Shown: positions 1-9,199 of the stretch, one piece after another | How positions within the stretch are numbered: the first letter of the stretch is position 1 | Layout of the letters: each line of letters opens with the position of its first letter | NCBI GenBank assembly: GCA_902584805.1 | Contig: CACIBE010000007.1 | Coordinates: 1 to 64,000, forward strand | Origin: an uncultured Alphaproteobacteria bacterium | Lineage (GTDB): Bacteria; Pseudomonadota; Alphaproteobacteria; HIMB59; GCA-002718135 | Direction of reading: 5' to 3' | Length of the DNA: 64,000 nucleotides | Notes under the pieces: model-generated | The model's database searches: none | Seen by the model: only the letters and a program-made list of their open reading frames with translations | Told to the model about the DNA's origin: nothing | Translations under genes and position numbers: made by a program

Positions 1-347
1 CAATATCATTAATAAATTTAAACAGTCTTAAAGACTTTGAAAACCTATCTAATCATCAAGTTGAACATGAGCGTTTTAGAGGAAATATATATGTAGAAGA
101 TTTAGATAAATGGGAAGAAAGGAAGCTGGTAGGTAAAGTTTTATCAATCAGTGATATAAAATTTAAAGTTATTAAAGAAATTCCAAGATGTTCAGCAACT
201 AATATTAAGCCCAAAACTTCTGAAATAAATCTTAATATTCCTTTAAATCTAAAAAAAATATACAACCATATAAATTTAGGAATATATTTAGATCCTTTAA
301 ATGATGGTAAAATAAATAAAGGTGATCTTATAAAAATTAATGAATAA
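1..347 (+). CDS. MOSC domain-containing protein, C-terminal part (5' end outside window)
   Basis: Open frame from the window edge (frame of nt 3) to TAA at 345-347, not in the ORF track. Translation ...ERFRGNIYVEDLDKWEERKLVGKVLSISDIKFKVIKEIPRCSATNIKPKTSEINLNIPLNLKKIYNHINLGIYLDPLNDGKINKGDLIKINE. RFRxN, 'I.RC.AT...P.T' and 'GxI..GD' are MOSC-like. Confidence 0.75.
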   Translation, partial: ISLINLNSLKDFENLSNHQVEHERFRGNIYVEDLDKWEERKLVGKVLSISDIKFKVIKEIPRCSATNIKPKTSEINLNIPLNLKKIYNHINLGIYLDPLNDGKINKGDLIKINE

Positions 348-1464
348 ATTCTTATTAAATCATTCAGAAAAACTTACAGGATATCTATTAATTCTTCCTG
401 CTGTTTTAATAATCAGTCTATTTGGAATTTTTCCTGTTTTTTTTGGAATGTACATGAGTGTACACAAGTGGAAAGTTTTTAAAGGGAGATTTTTAGGATT
501 TGAGAATTACCAAAGAATACTTGGAGACATACCAGCTTTTTGGTTATTTGTTTTAGGATTATTGTTATTGATATTGAGTTATGGACTGTGGAGTGAATTT
601 AAAAATAAAGTAAAAAATAAAATCTATTTAGCATTTTTATCTATAGCAATATTAATTATTGGAATGATATTAATTAATATCAACTGGGATAAAATGCTTT
701 TAACAGGTGATGAAGACTATCTTTATTCTCTTATTTATACTTTTTATTATTCGTTTTTCACGATAATTTTTGAGGTTGGATTAGGATTAATAATAGCATT
801 TGCTTTGTATCAAAAATTAGCTGGTAAACAATTCTTTCAAATGATTTTACTATTTCCTTACATTACTCCTGCAGTAATGGGTGCTGCAGTATTTTTTTTA
901 ATATTTGGTAAAGCTGAAAATTCTTTTTTAAATCAGCTAATAGGAATATTTGGTTTTGAGCCTCAAATGTGGTTATTTGATAAAAGACCTATTACCGAAG
1001 TTTTATTTGGTATAAAAATAGAAGGTCTGCTAGCAGGACCAAGTTTAGCTCTAATGTCATCAATCATATATGGGATATGGTCCTATACTGGCTACTATGC
1101 AATAATTTTACTCGCAGGTTTATCGATTATACCCTCTGATTTATATGAGGCTGCGAAAGCAGAGGGGGCTAGTAGATGGCAAACATTTATTAAAATTACC
1201 ATACCACTATTAATGCCTATTATATTTTTTCTAATGTTGACTGGTTTTATAAATACCTTTCAAGCTTTCAATAGTATTTTTGTTATGCAAACTTCTTCTG
1301 CTGGAGATACAATGGATGTTGTTACAATAGAAATTTTTGATCATTTTTGGGGCAGGGTGAAATATGGTTATGCTGCAGCTGAAGGAGTAATTTTATTTAT
1401 ACTTCTAAATATTTTAGCAATATCGCAATATGTAATTTTTAGAAAAAGGTTAAGTTATGACTAG
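340..1464 (+). CDS. Carbohydrate ABC transporter permease, MalF/AglF type
   Basis: Multi-TM protein with EAA loop (YEAAKAEGASRWQTFIKITIPLLMPII). Confidence 0.88.
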   Translation: MNKFLLNHSEKLTGYLLILPAVLIISLFGIFPVFFGMYMSVHKWKVFKGRFLGFENYQRILGDIPAFWLFVLGLLLLILSYGLWSEFKNKVKNKIYLAFLSIAILIIGMILININWDKMLLTGDEDYLYSLIYTFYYSFFTIIFEVGLGLIIAFALYQKLAGKQFFQMILLFPYITPAVMGAAVFFLIFGKAENSFLNQLIGIFGFEPQMWLFDKRPITEVLFGIKIEGLLAGPSLALMSSIIYGIWSYTGYYAIILLAGLSIIPSDLYEAAKAEGASRWQTFIKITIPLLMPIIFFLMLTGFINTFQAFNSIFVMQTSSAGDTMDVVTIEIFDHFWGRVKYGYAAAEGVILFILLNILAISQYVIFRKRLSYD

Positions 1465-2302
1465 AATTATTAATGCTGAGACAAGGATACCTTATTTAAT
1501 TTTATTAATAGTTTTTATTATTTCAATTTACCCATTTTTTTACATGATATCCACATCATTGATGACAGCTGGAGAAGCATCAAATCAATATTTATTTCCA
1601 AAAAAATTGATGTTTGAAAATTATTATGAAGTTTGGACATCCAATAGATTCCAACGTTATACATTTAATAGTTTAATAATTAGTTCAATAATTGTCATTG
1701 GTGTTTTATTAACTAGTATTCCAGCAGCATACTCTTTTGCTAAAATAGAATTCCCATTTAAAAATATCATATTCTACATGTTGTTACTTTCATTAATGAT
1801 TCCTGAAATCATTACATTATTACCTCATTTATTAATTATTAGAGGGGAAATTATTCCATTGCCATTTGGACCTTCTTGGATGAATAGTCTTCAAGGTTTA
1901 ACAGTTCCATTTATGGGAAATATATTTGTAATTTTCTTATTAAGACAATATTTTAAAAAGATACCAAATGAGCTTTGGGATGCTGCAAGGCTTGATGGAT
2001 CTTCTCATTTAAATTTTTTACTCAAGGTAGTAATCCCAATGAGCAAACCTATTATTGTGACAGTCTCTTTATTTACTTTTATTATAGCGTGGAATAGTTT
2101 TGCTTGGCCTTTGCTTATATTGACTAGAGATGATTGGTATCCTGTAACAGTTTCTATCTATAGTTTTGTGAGAGAAGTGGGACCTAATTTTAATTTATTG
2201 ATGGCTGCTTGCTTAATTGCAATTTTTCCAATTTTAGTATTATACTTTTTTACTCAGAAGTTATTCATAGAAAGTATATCAAACTTTGGATTAAAAGAAT
2301 AA
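1457..2302 (+). CDS. Carbohydrate ABC transporter permease, MalG/AglG type
   Basis: EAA motif (ELWDAARLDGSSHLNFLLKVVIPMSKP); overlaps the upstream permease. Confidence 0.88.
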   Translation: MTRIINAETRIPYLILLIVFIISIYPFFYMISTSLMTAGEASNQYLFPKKLMFENYYEVWTSNRFQRYTFNSLIISSIIVIGVLLTSIPAAYSFAKIEFPFKNIIFYMLLLSLMIPEIITLLPHLLIIRGEIIPLPFGPSWMNSLQGLTVPFMGNIFVIFLLRQYFKKIPNELWDAARLDGSSHLNFLLKVVIPMSKPIIVTVSLFTFIIAWNSFAWPLLILTRDDWYPVTVSIYSFVREVGPNFNLLMAACLIAIFPILVLYFFTQKLFIESISNFGLKE

Positions 2303-2372
2303 ATCAGTAAATTTTTTGTAACAAAACTTTAATTTTACCTCTATATTAATTAATATTTTTTACGGGGTGATT

Positions 2373-3707
2373 ATGAAATTTTATAAATATATTTTAAATT
2401 TCTTCTTAGCTTCTTTATTTTTTATCTCCTCGCAATCATTCGCAATTACTGCACAAGATATCGAAAATGCAGATCCTTCAGGTCAAACTGTTGAATTCTG
2501 GGTTCAATATTCAGATGAAAGATTAGATGCAATGATGGCAAGAGCTGAAAGATTTGAAGCTGAAACAGGAATAAAAGTTAATGTTGTTCACAAAGGGCAT
2601 TATGGAAAAGTTCAATCTGCTATGATGTCTGCTGCAGGAACAAAAGATATAGCAGATGTTGCAAGAGGTTATGGTAATGCTGCTGCAGATATGTACTTAA
2701 TTGGTGCTTCAATTGATCAAAATATTTTAGCAAATAGTAAAAAATGGGGTGTTTCTCAAGATGATATAGCAGATTGGGGTGCAAACTGGACTGTTGGCTT
2801 TTCACCATATTTTGATGGAAATCCAAAGCTATTACATGAAGTTGGAAAATCAATAGAGATCCTTTATTACAATGCAGATTGGTTAAAGGAACTAGGTTTA
2901 GATGCTCCTAAAACTCCTTCTGATTTTGAGGAAGCAGCATGTGCTGCAACAAATCAAGATTATAGCGGTAAGATGGGTGAAGATGTTCCAAGCTATGGAT
3001 ATGAAATAGATACAGATGCAAGTAACTTTGCAGCATGGGTATTTGCGCATGGAGGTGATGTATTTGACTATGATAATGGTCAGTATATTTATAATGGCCC
3101 AAAAGCCATTGAAGCTATGGAATTCATTCAAGGAATGGCTAATAAAGGATGCGCAATAGTTGCAAGAGGTAAATACACTGACCAGCAATACTTAGGACAA
3201 GGTTCTGTTTTATTTGCTGCAGGATCTACTTCTGGTATCACTTATTTCCAGAAAGCCATTGAAGAGGGTTACAATGGTAATTGGGATGTAGCTCCATTAT
3301 CATACACCACTAGTGAACCAGTGCTAAACTTATATGGCGGTGGTTTAATTATGGGAAATTCAGGTGATGCTAATAGAATGGTAGCAGCATATCAGTGGAT
3401 GAAATATATTTCTAATACTGAGAACTCAGCAGTTTGGTCAACTGAAAGTGGATATGGTTTTGTTAGAACCTCTTCTGCAGATCATCCATTAATTGCTGAA
3501 AAAAGAGCTGAATTACCTCAATATGATAAATCATTAACAATGGTTCAATACGGAAAAGGTGAGCCTTCTGTTCCTGGCTATTATTCAGTCAGAGGTGAGG
3601 TTGAAAAAGCTTATGCAGCAATCATTAATGGTGATGATATCATTTCAACATTAAATCAATTAAATGAAGATGCTAATGCAATATTAGCTGATGCAACTGC
3701 AGAGTAG
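2373..3707 (+). CDS. Carbohydrate ABC transporter substrate-binding protein (AglE-like)
   Basis: Signal peptide plus extracellular solute-binding protein family 1 features; adjacent permeases. Start taken at the ATG preceding KFYKYILNFF (track start 2367). Confidence 0.87.
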   Translation: MKFYKYILNFFLASLFFISSQSFAITAQDIENADPSGQTVEFWVQYSDERLDAMMARAERFEAETGIKVNVVHKGHYGKVQSAMMSAAGTKDIADVARGYGNAAADMYLIGASIDQNILANSKKWGVSQDDIADWGANWTVGFSPYFDGNPKLLHEVGKSIEILYYNADWLKELGLDAPKTPSDFEEAACAATNQDYSGKMGEDVPSYGYEIDTDASNFAAWVFAHGGDVFDYDNGQYIYNGPKAIEAMEFIQGMANKGCAIVARGKYTDQQYLGQGSVLFAAGSTSGITYFQKAIEEGYNGNWDVAPLSYTTSEPVLNLYGGGLIMGNSGDANRMVAAYQWMKYISNTENSAVWSTESGYGFVRTSSADHPLIAEKRAELPQYDKSLTMVQYGKGEPSVPGYYSVRGEVEKAYAAIINGDDIISTLNQLNEDANAILADATAE

Positions 3708-3728
3708 TTTAATTATTTTACTTTTATT

Positions 3729-3755
3729 AAGGGTGGTTTATACCACCCTTTTTTT
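3729..3755 (+). terminator. Intrinsic terminator after substrate-binding protein gene
   Basis: AAGGGTGGT-TTAT-ACCACCCTT followed by a T run. Confidence 0.9.
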
Positions 3756-4316
3756 ATGATAATTGTTTGTTCTCTTAATGATTTACCGAATGTGTGTGAA
3801 AGCATTCAGCCCAAATATCTTGTATCAGTAATTGATCCAGGATATGCACCAGAAACACCCAAGGGAGTAAAAAATCATTTAAAGTTAGGATTTGACGATA
3901 TTATTGAAATTAGTAGCAATAATAAAATATTTCGATTGAATACAGATGAAATACCACAAATTCTTCCTGCGGAAGAACATGTAAATTCAATAGCTAATTT
4001 TACTTCTACATATACTTATGATGAAGATATTGTTATTCATTGTTGGTGTGGTGTCTCAAGATCAATGGCAACAGCTACTTATTTACTATGTAGAGAAAAC
4101 AAAACTAATATTGAAAATACAATTAAATATATTCGTAATCTTGCACCCCATGCAAACCCAAATAAGTTATTGGTAAATCATTTTGAAAAGAAATTAGATG
4201 TTAGCAATCAAATCTCAAACTCATTTTTAAAATTCCCTTATACTAAAACATACGATTGTTCTTCAAATTTTGCACCTGTTACTTTATTTGATATAAAAGA
4301 CATCGAGAAAAACTAA
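3756..4316 (+). CDS. Tyrosine/dual-specificity phosphatase-like protein
   Basis: HCWCGVSRSMATA matches the Cx5R(S) loop of protein tyrosine phosphatases. Confidence 0.75.
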   Translation: MIIVCSLNDLPNVCESIQPKYLVSVIDPGYAPETPKGVKNHLKLGFDDIIEISSNNKIFRLNTDEIPQILPAEEHVNSIANFTSTYTYDEDIVIHCWCGVSRSMATATYLLCRENKTNIENTIKYIRNLAPHANPNKLLVNHFEKKLDVSNQISNSFLKFPYTKTYDCSSNFAPVTLFDIKDIEKN

Positions 4317-4831
4317 TGAAAGAATACGTTCGAACAATTGCTGATTATCCTGTCGAAGGAATTCAATTTAGAGATATTACAACATTGTTGCAAAATGCAG
4401 GACACTTTAAACAAGTTATTGATGACATGTTAAAACCATGGCAAAATAAAAAAATAGATGCTGTTTTAAGTATAGAATCTCGTGGATTCATTATGGCAGG
4501 GGCAATAGCTTATTTTCTAAATGCAGCATTTGTTCCTTTGAGAAAACCTCATAAACTTCCATTTGATACTTTTAAAGTCTCGTACGACTTAGAATATGGA
4601 TCAACTGAAATGCATATCCATACCGATGCTTTAGATGCTCATAAAGATTTACTAATTATTGATGATCTTTTAGCTACTGGCGGAACCGCACTTGCAGCAG
4701 TAGAATTAATAAATAAGTTCAAGGATAAAAATATTGTTGGAGCAGGCTTTATAATAAATTTACCAGAATTAAATGGTGATAAAAAATTAATTGAAAAAGG
4801 AATTGAGATACATTCTTTAATGGAGTTTTAA
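4316..4831 (+). CDS. apt: Adenine phosphoribosyltransferase
   Basis: IADYPVEGIQFRDITTLL, ESRGFI and PRPP loop LLIIDDLLATGGTA. Confidence 0.95.
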   Translation: MKEYVRTIADYPVEGIQFRDITTLLQNAGHFKQVIDDMLKPWQNKKIDAVLSIESRGFIMAGAIAYFLNAAFVPLRKPHKLPFDTFKVSYDLEYGSTEMHIHTDALDAHKDLLIIDDLLATGGTALAAVELINKFKDKNIVGAGFIINLPELNGDKKLIEKGIEIHSLMEF

Positions 4832-5971
4832 ATGAGAAATGCTGTTATTGTGGGTTACAAAAGATCACCATTCACTTTTGCTCGCAAAGGAGAAATGGCA
4901 AATATAAGACCAGAAGACATTCTATCACAAACAATAAATCAGTTACTAAATGAAATACAAATAAATAAAAATGACATAGAGGATATCATTACTGGTTGTG
5001 CGTATCCTGAAGGAGCACAAGGAAATAATATTGCTAAAATTGTTTCTTTCATGACAGATATGCCAGAACATGTAGCAGGTATGACAGTTAACAGATGGTG
5101 TGGTTCTTCAATGCAAGCTATTCATGATGCAACTGGTGCGATTGCAATTAACTCTGGAGACGTTTTTTTATGTTGTGGTGTAGAAAGTATGACATTTATA
5201 CCTATGAATGGATTAACATACGATCCTCATCCTCAATTAAATAAAGATAATCCAAATGTATATATGTCTATGGGTATTACAGCTGAAAATGTTGCAAAAA
5301 AATTTAATATTTCTCGAAATGAACAACAAGATTTTGCTATTAGCAGCCATTCTAAAGCTAATTTAGCTAGAGAATCAAATTTGTTCGACAATGAAATAGT
5401 TTCTATTACAAATAATGATGAGAAAATTAATAAAGATGGTGGAATTCGACCTAACACCTCGCATGAAATTTTAGATGGATTAAAACTTGCTTTTGATGAA
5501 AATGGAACAGTAACAGCTGGTACAGCGTCACCATTAACAGATGGTGCATCAGCAGTAATTGTTTGTGAGGAAGAATATGCAAAAAAAAATAATTTAAATA
5601 TTTTAGCTCGTATAAAATCTACAGCTGTAGTCGGTTGTCCACCAGAATTAATGGGTCTTGGTCCAATTAATGCATCCAAAAAAGCTCTAAAGAGAGCTAA
5701 TTTATCTATGTCCGATATTGATATTGTGGAACTAAATGAGGCATTTGCTTCTCAATCTTTAGCATGTATTAAAGAATTAAAGATGGACATAAGTAAAGTA
5801 AATATTCATGGTGGAGCAATAGCATTAGGCCACCCTTTAGGTGCTACAGGAGCAAGGATTACAGGTAAAGTTGCAACTTTATTGCAAAATAATAATAAAA
5901 AGTATGGATTAGCGACACAATGTATAGGTTTAGGTCAAGGTATTGCAACTGTGTTAGAAAATATTAATTAA
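4832..5971 (+). CDS. Thiolase family protein (acetyl-CoA C-acyltransferase)
   Basis: NRWCGSSMQA active-site Cys, NEAFASQ, GGAIALGHPLGATGARI. Confidence 0.93.
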   Translation: MRNAVIVGYKRSPFTFARKGEMANIRPEDILSQTINQLLNEIQINKNDIEDIITGCAYPEGAQGNNIAKIVSFMTDMPEHVAGMTVNRWCGSSMQAIHDATGAIAINSGDVFLCCGVESMTFIPMNGLTYDPHPQLNKDNPNVYMSMGITAENVAKKFNISRNEQQDFAISSHSKANLARESNLFDNEIVSITNNDEKINKDGGIRPNTSHEILDGLKLAFDENGTVTAGTASPLTDGASAVIVCEEEYAKKNNLNILARIKSTAVVGCPPELMGLGPINASKKALKRANLSMSDIDIVELNEAFASQSLACIKELKMDISKVNIHGGAIALGHPLGATGARITGKVATLLQNNNKKYGLATQCIGLGQGIATVLENIN

Positions 5972-5976
5972 ATATT

Positions 5977-7752
5977 ATGCAAATTTATAAAACACCGTTA
6001 CGTGAGTTTAAATTTTTAATTGAAGATTTTTTAAATCTTAAGGAAAGTGAAAAATTAAAAAAACTAGATTTAGAAACAAGCGATCTAATGCTTATTATTG
6101 AAGAAGCAGCAAAACTATGTGAAGAAACCTTACTCCCACTTAATCAAAGTGGAGATAGCGAAGGATGTTCATTTAATAATGGAGTTGTGACTGCACCAAA
6201 AGGATTTAAAGAGGCTTATAAAACTTTTTCTGAAAATGGCTGGCAGGGACTCAAAGTAAAAGAAGAATTTGGTGGTCAAAACCTGCCTTATATTATGAAT
6301 ATGATTTTAGATGAAATGATAAGCTCTACTAATATGTCATTTGGTCTTTATCCAGGTCTTACAGCAAATGCAATCGATGCAATTGAAAAGAGTGCTAATG
6401 AAGATTTGAAAAATACTTATTTGCCAAATTTAACTAGTGGTAAGTGGACAGGTACAATGAATTTAACTGAACCTCAATGTGGAACAGATCTTGGATTAAG
6501 TAAAACAATGGCAACACCATTAGATGATGGAAGTTATAGCATTACTGGTACCAAAATTTTTATTACATGTGGAGAGCATGATCTAAGTGATAACATTATT
6601 CATTTAGTGCTAGCAAGAACACCTAATGCGCCTCCTGGTATAAAAGGTATAAGTTTATTCTTGGTTCCTAAATTTTTACCAAATGAAAGTGGTGATTTTG
6701 TTGATAGAAATAAAGTTGAATGTGGATCAATAGAAAAGAAAATGGGTATTCATGCTAGTCCAACCTGTGTAATGCATTACAATGAAGCTAAGGGATGGCT
6801 AGTAGGCGACATTAATAAAGGAATGAGAGCGATGTTTATAATGATGAATGGAGCTCGTTTGTTTGTAGGCATACAAGGCTTAGGTTTATCAGAAACTGCT
6901 TATCAATCAGCACTTTATTATTCTAAAGAGCGTTTACAAGGAAAATTATCTTCCAGCAATCAAGCAGCTGATCCTATAATTGTTCATCCTGAAATAAGAA
7001 AAAACTTATTGTATATAAAATCTATTAATGAAGCAGTTAGAGGTTTAACTTTATTGGCTGGCAATCACTTTGATAATATTGAAAATTCTTCAGATGATAA
7101 AGAAAAGAAATTATCTGAAAATTTTATAGCACTTATGACGCCAATTATTAAATCGTATGCTTCAGATAAATCTGTAGAAAATACAAATCGAGCTATGCAA
7201 ATCTATGGTGGTCATGGTTTTATTACTGACCATGGAATGGAACAATTAGTTAGAGATGCTAGAATCACAACAATCTATGAAGGAACGAACGGAATTCAAG
7301 CTCTAGATTTGATAGGAAGAAAATTACAAACTGATAATGGTGCATTATTTAATGAATTTTTTACTATGATTGATAATTATCAAGCTAAAATTTCTAATAA
7401 TCAAGATATGAAAAAATATATTGATTTATTTATGCCTTCATATGATTCTTACAAAAGTATTTTTGAATATATTAAATCGTTAAATGATGAAAATGAGATT
7501 AATTCTCATGCTGTAGAATTTTTAAACTTATCATCTTTGATTTCTCTAGGTTATATTTGGTTGCACTATATAGAAATTTCATTAGTAAAACTAGAAAAGC
7601 ATGATGAAAGTTTTTATAAATCTAAAATTGAAACTGGTAACTTCTTTTTAACTAAATTATTAGGTGAAACACAAGTTCTTTGTCAAAATATAAGATCTGG
7701 TGGAAAATACTATAATGATTATAATGATAAATATTTTGAAACGGCAATCTAA
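5977..7752 (+). CDS. Acyl-CoA dehydrogenase (long form with C-terminal extension)
   Basis: MNLTEPQCGTDLG, IYGGHGFITDHGMEQLVRDARITTIYEGTNGIQALDLIGRK. Confidence 0.93.
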   Translation: MQIYKTPLREFKFLIEDFLNLKESEKLKKLDLETSDLMLIIEEAAKLCEETLLPLNQSGDSEGCSFNNGVVTAPKGFKEAYKTFSENGWQGLKVKEEFGGQNLPYIMNMILDEMISSTNMSFGLYPGLTANAIDAIEKSANEDLKNTYLPNLTSGKWTGTMNLTEPQCGTDLGLSKTMATPLDDGSYSITGTKIFITCGEHDLSDNIIHLVLARTPNAPPGIKGISLFLVPKFLPNESGDFVDRNKVECGSIEKKMGIHASPTCVMHYNEAKGWLVGDINKGMRAMFIMMNGARLFVGIQGLGLSETAYQSALYYSKERLQGKLSSSNQAADPIIVHPEIRKNLLYIKSINEAVRGLTLLAGNHFDNIENSSDDKEKKLSENFIALMTPIIKSYASDKSVENTNRAMQIYGGHGFITDHGMEQLVRDARITTIYEGTNGIQALDLIGRKLQTDNGALFNEFFTMIDNYQAKISNNQDMKKYIDLFMPSYDSYKSIFEYIKSLNDENEINSHAVEFLNLSSLISLGYIWLHYIEISLVKLEKHDESFYKSKIETGNFFLTKLLGETQVLCQNIRSGGKYYNDYNDKYFETAI

Positions 7753-8057
7753 TGACTATAAAAATTTATAAACCTTCAAAAACTTCCATGCAATCGGGTT
7801 TTAAAAAAACTAAATTATGGTTAGCTGAATATATTTCTGAAGTAGAAAAAGTAAAAGATTCTTTAATGGGGTGGAATAGTTCATTAGACACCAAATCTCA
7901 GATTAAACTTTTTTTTGATACGAAAGAACAAGCTATTAAATGGGCAAAAAAAAATAATTATCAATATTTTGTCGAAGAACCAAAACAAAGAAAAATCAAA
8001 CCAAAAAGTTATGCTTCGAATTTTGATACAAATAGAAAAGAGCCTTGGACACATTAA
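7752..8057 (+). CDS. NADH dehydrogenase (complex I) NDUFS4-type accessory subunit
   Basis: ETC complex I conserved region: KIYKPSKTSMQSG...WLAEY...LMGWNSSLDTKSQIKLFFDTKEQAIKWAKKNNYQY. Confidence 0.88.
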   Translation: MTIKIYKPSKTSMQSGFKKTKLWLAEYISEVEKVKDSLMGWNSSLDTKSQIKLFFDTKEQAIKWAKKNNYQYFVEEPKQRKIKPKSYASNFDTNRKEPWTH

Positions 8058-8104
8058 GTATAATTTCTTTCTTTATTTTTTAGACTATGATAAATGCAAA
8101 TTAA

Positions 8105-8180
8105 GCGCCCGTAGCTCAGTGGATAGAGCAACCGCCTTCTAAGCGGTAGGTCAAATGTTCGAATCATTTCGGGCGCGCCA
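8105..8180 (+). tRNA. tRNA-Arg (anticodon TCT), CCA encoded
   Basis: GCGCCCG/CGGGCGC acceptor, D arm GCTCAGTGGATAGAGC, anticodon arm CCGCCTTCTAAGCGG, T loop TTCGAAT, 3' GCCA. Confidence 0.95.
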
Positions 8181-8184
8181 AATA

Positions 8185-8805
8185 TTAAAATTTTGCTGCT
8201 TCACCATCTATGAATGCATTGAAAGAAACTGATCTCCTTTCCTCATCAGAAAAGAACGGATAGACTGTATGCATCATATAACTAGGAAATATAAATAAAT
8301 CTCCAACTTCAGGTTTAATATCATACACGGAGGAAACTAAAAGCTGTGTTGATCAATGTATAAATGCAATTTTTCCATTCTTATTTTGATCTTTGTACGA
8401 TGAGCCTAAGTCCTTTGGCATTTTTGTATACATTACTCCTGACAGATGACCATCATACCAATGAATTGGATTATAATCACTCTCAAATTGACAAACAGCC
8501 CAACTAGATTTTAAATCAAATTTCTTAATTTCTTTTTGTAATGTTGATTTAACAAAATTAAATACAAATTTAAAAAGAACATCTTTTAAATTTTGATCAA
8601 GAAATTCTTTTGTTAATCTAATTTCATATTTAATTTCACCTGCTAATTGTTTTCCATGGTATAATTCATCAATTTTATTTTCATCTTTCAATATTTCATC
8701 AATATGATTGTTAAGTGTAGTTATTGTATCATTTGATAATTTATATTTGCCTATAGCTGGTGAAAATGGTCGTATAATTTGACCTTGAATCATGCTTTCG
8801 TTCAT
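8185..8805 (-). pseudogene. 2OG-Fe(II) oxygenase-like gene interrupted by an in-frame TGA
   Basis: Track ORF 8353..8805 ends ...GKIAFIH* (TGA, + strand 8353-8355). The same frame stays open for 56 more codons: STQLLVSSVYDIKPEVGDLFIFPSYMMHTVYPFFSDEERRSVSFNAFIDGEAAKF*, which supplies the distal H...R-S-x-SFN part of the fold. Confidence 0.75.
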
Positions 8806-8853
8806 ATTTTATTAACTTTAATTATATTAAATATTATAATATAGTAAAAATAA

Positions 8854-9195
8854 ATGAAATATAATTTAAACTGTCATTGTGGTGCGGTTCAATTAGAAGT
8901 TTTAACAGATTTAGAAATCATTAAACAGTGTAACTGCTCTATTTGTATAAGAAAAAACGCTAAAATGTGTATGGTCCCTAAAGAAGCAATAAATATTCTA
9001 AAAGGAAAAGAAAACTTAACCTCTTACAAATTTAATACAATGATTGCTGAACATTTTTTTTGTAAGATTTGTGGCATCTATACTCATCATCATAGGAGAA
9101 GTGATCCAAATGGAGCAGCAATAAATATTGGATGTATAGATTCAATTGATCCTTTTAAATATGATGCTGACTTTATTGATATGAAAAATAAATAA
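8854..9195 (+). CDS. GFA/CENP-V family protein
   Basis: CHCGAVQLEV, CNCSIC, FFCKICGIYTHHHR zinc-ligand pattern. Confidence 0.85.
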   Translation: MKYNLNCHCGAVQLEVLTDLEIIKQCNCSICIRKNAKMCMVPKEAINILKGKENLTSYKFNTMIAEHFFCKICGIYTHHHRRSDPNGAAINIGCIDSIDPFKYDADFIDMKNK

Positions 9196-9199
9196 TTTT

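Noticed and set aside
2620-3188. Antisense ORFs (2620-2853, 2898-3188, 2908-3102) within the SBP gene
   Set aside because: Low-complexity, antisense to a confidently identified CDS, no recognisable domain or ribosome site.
5233-5679. 148-aa minus-strand ORF opposite the thiolase
   Set aside because: Fully antisense to a well-conserved gene; composition is that expected for antisense frames in AT-rich coding sequence.
7915-8142. 75-aa + strand ORF running into tRNA-Arg
   Set aside because: Overlaps the NDUFS4-type gene in another frame and its C terminus is translated tRNA sequence (SARSSVDRATAF).
8353-8805. Genome-wide UGA-to-Trp recoding to explain the interrupted oxygenase
   Set aside because: Other genes in the window clearly terminate at TGA, for example iolB at 11028-11030 with an ATGA overlap and mtnP at 12739-12741, so TGA works as a stop here.
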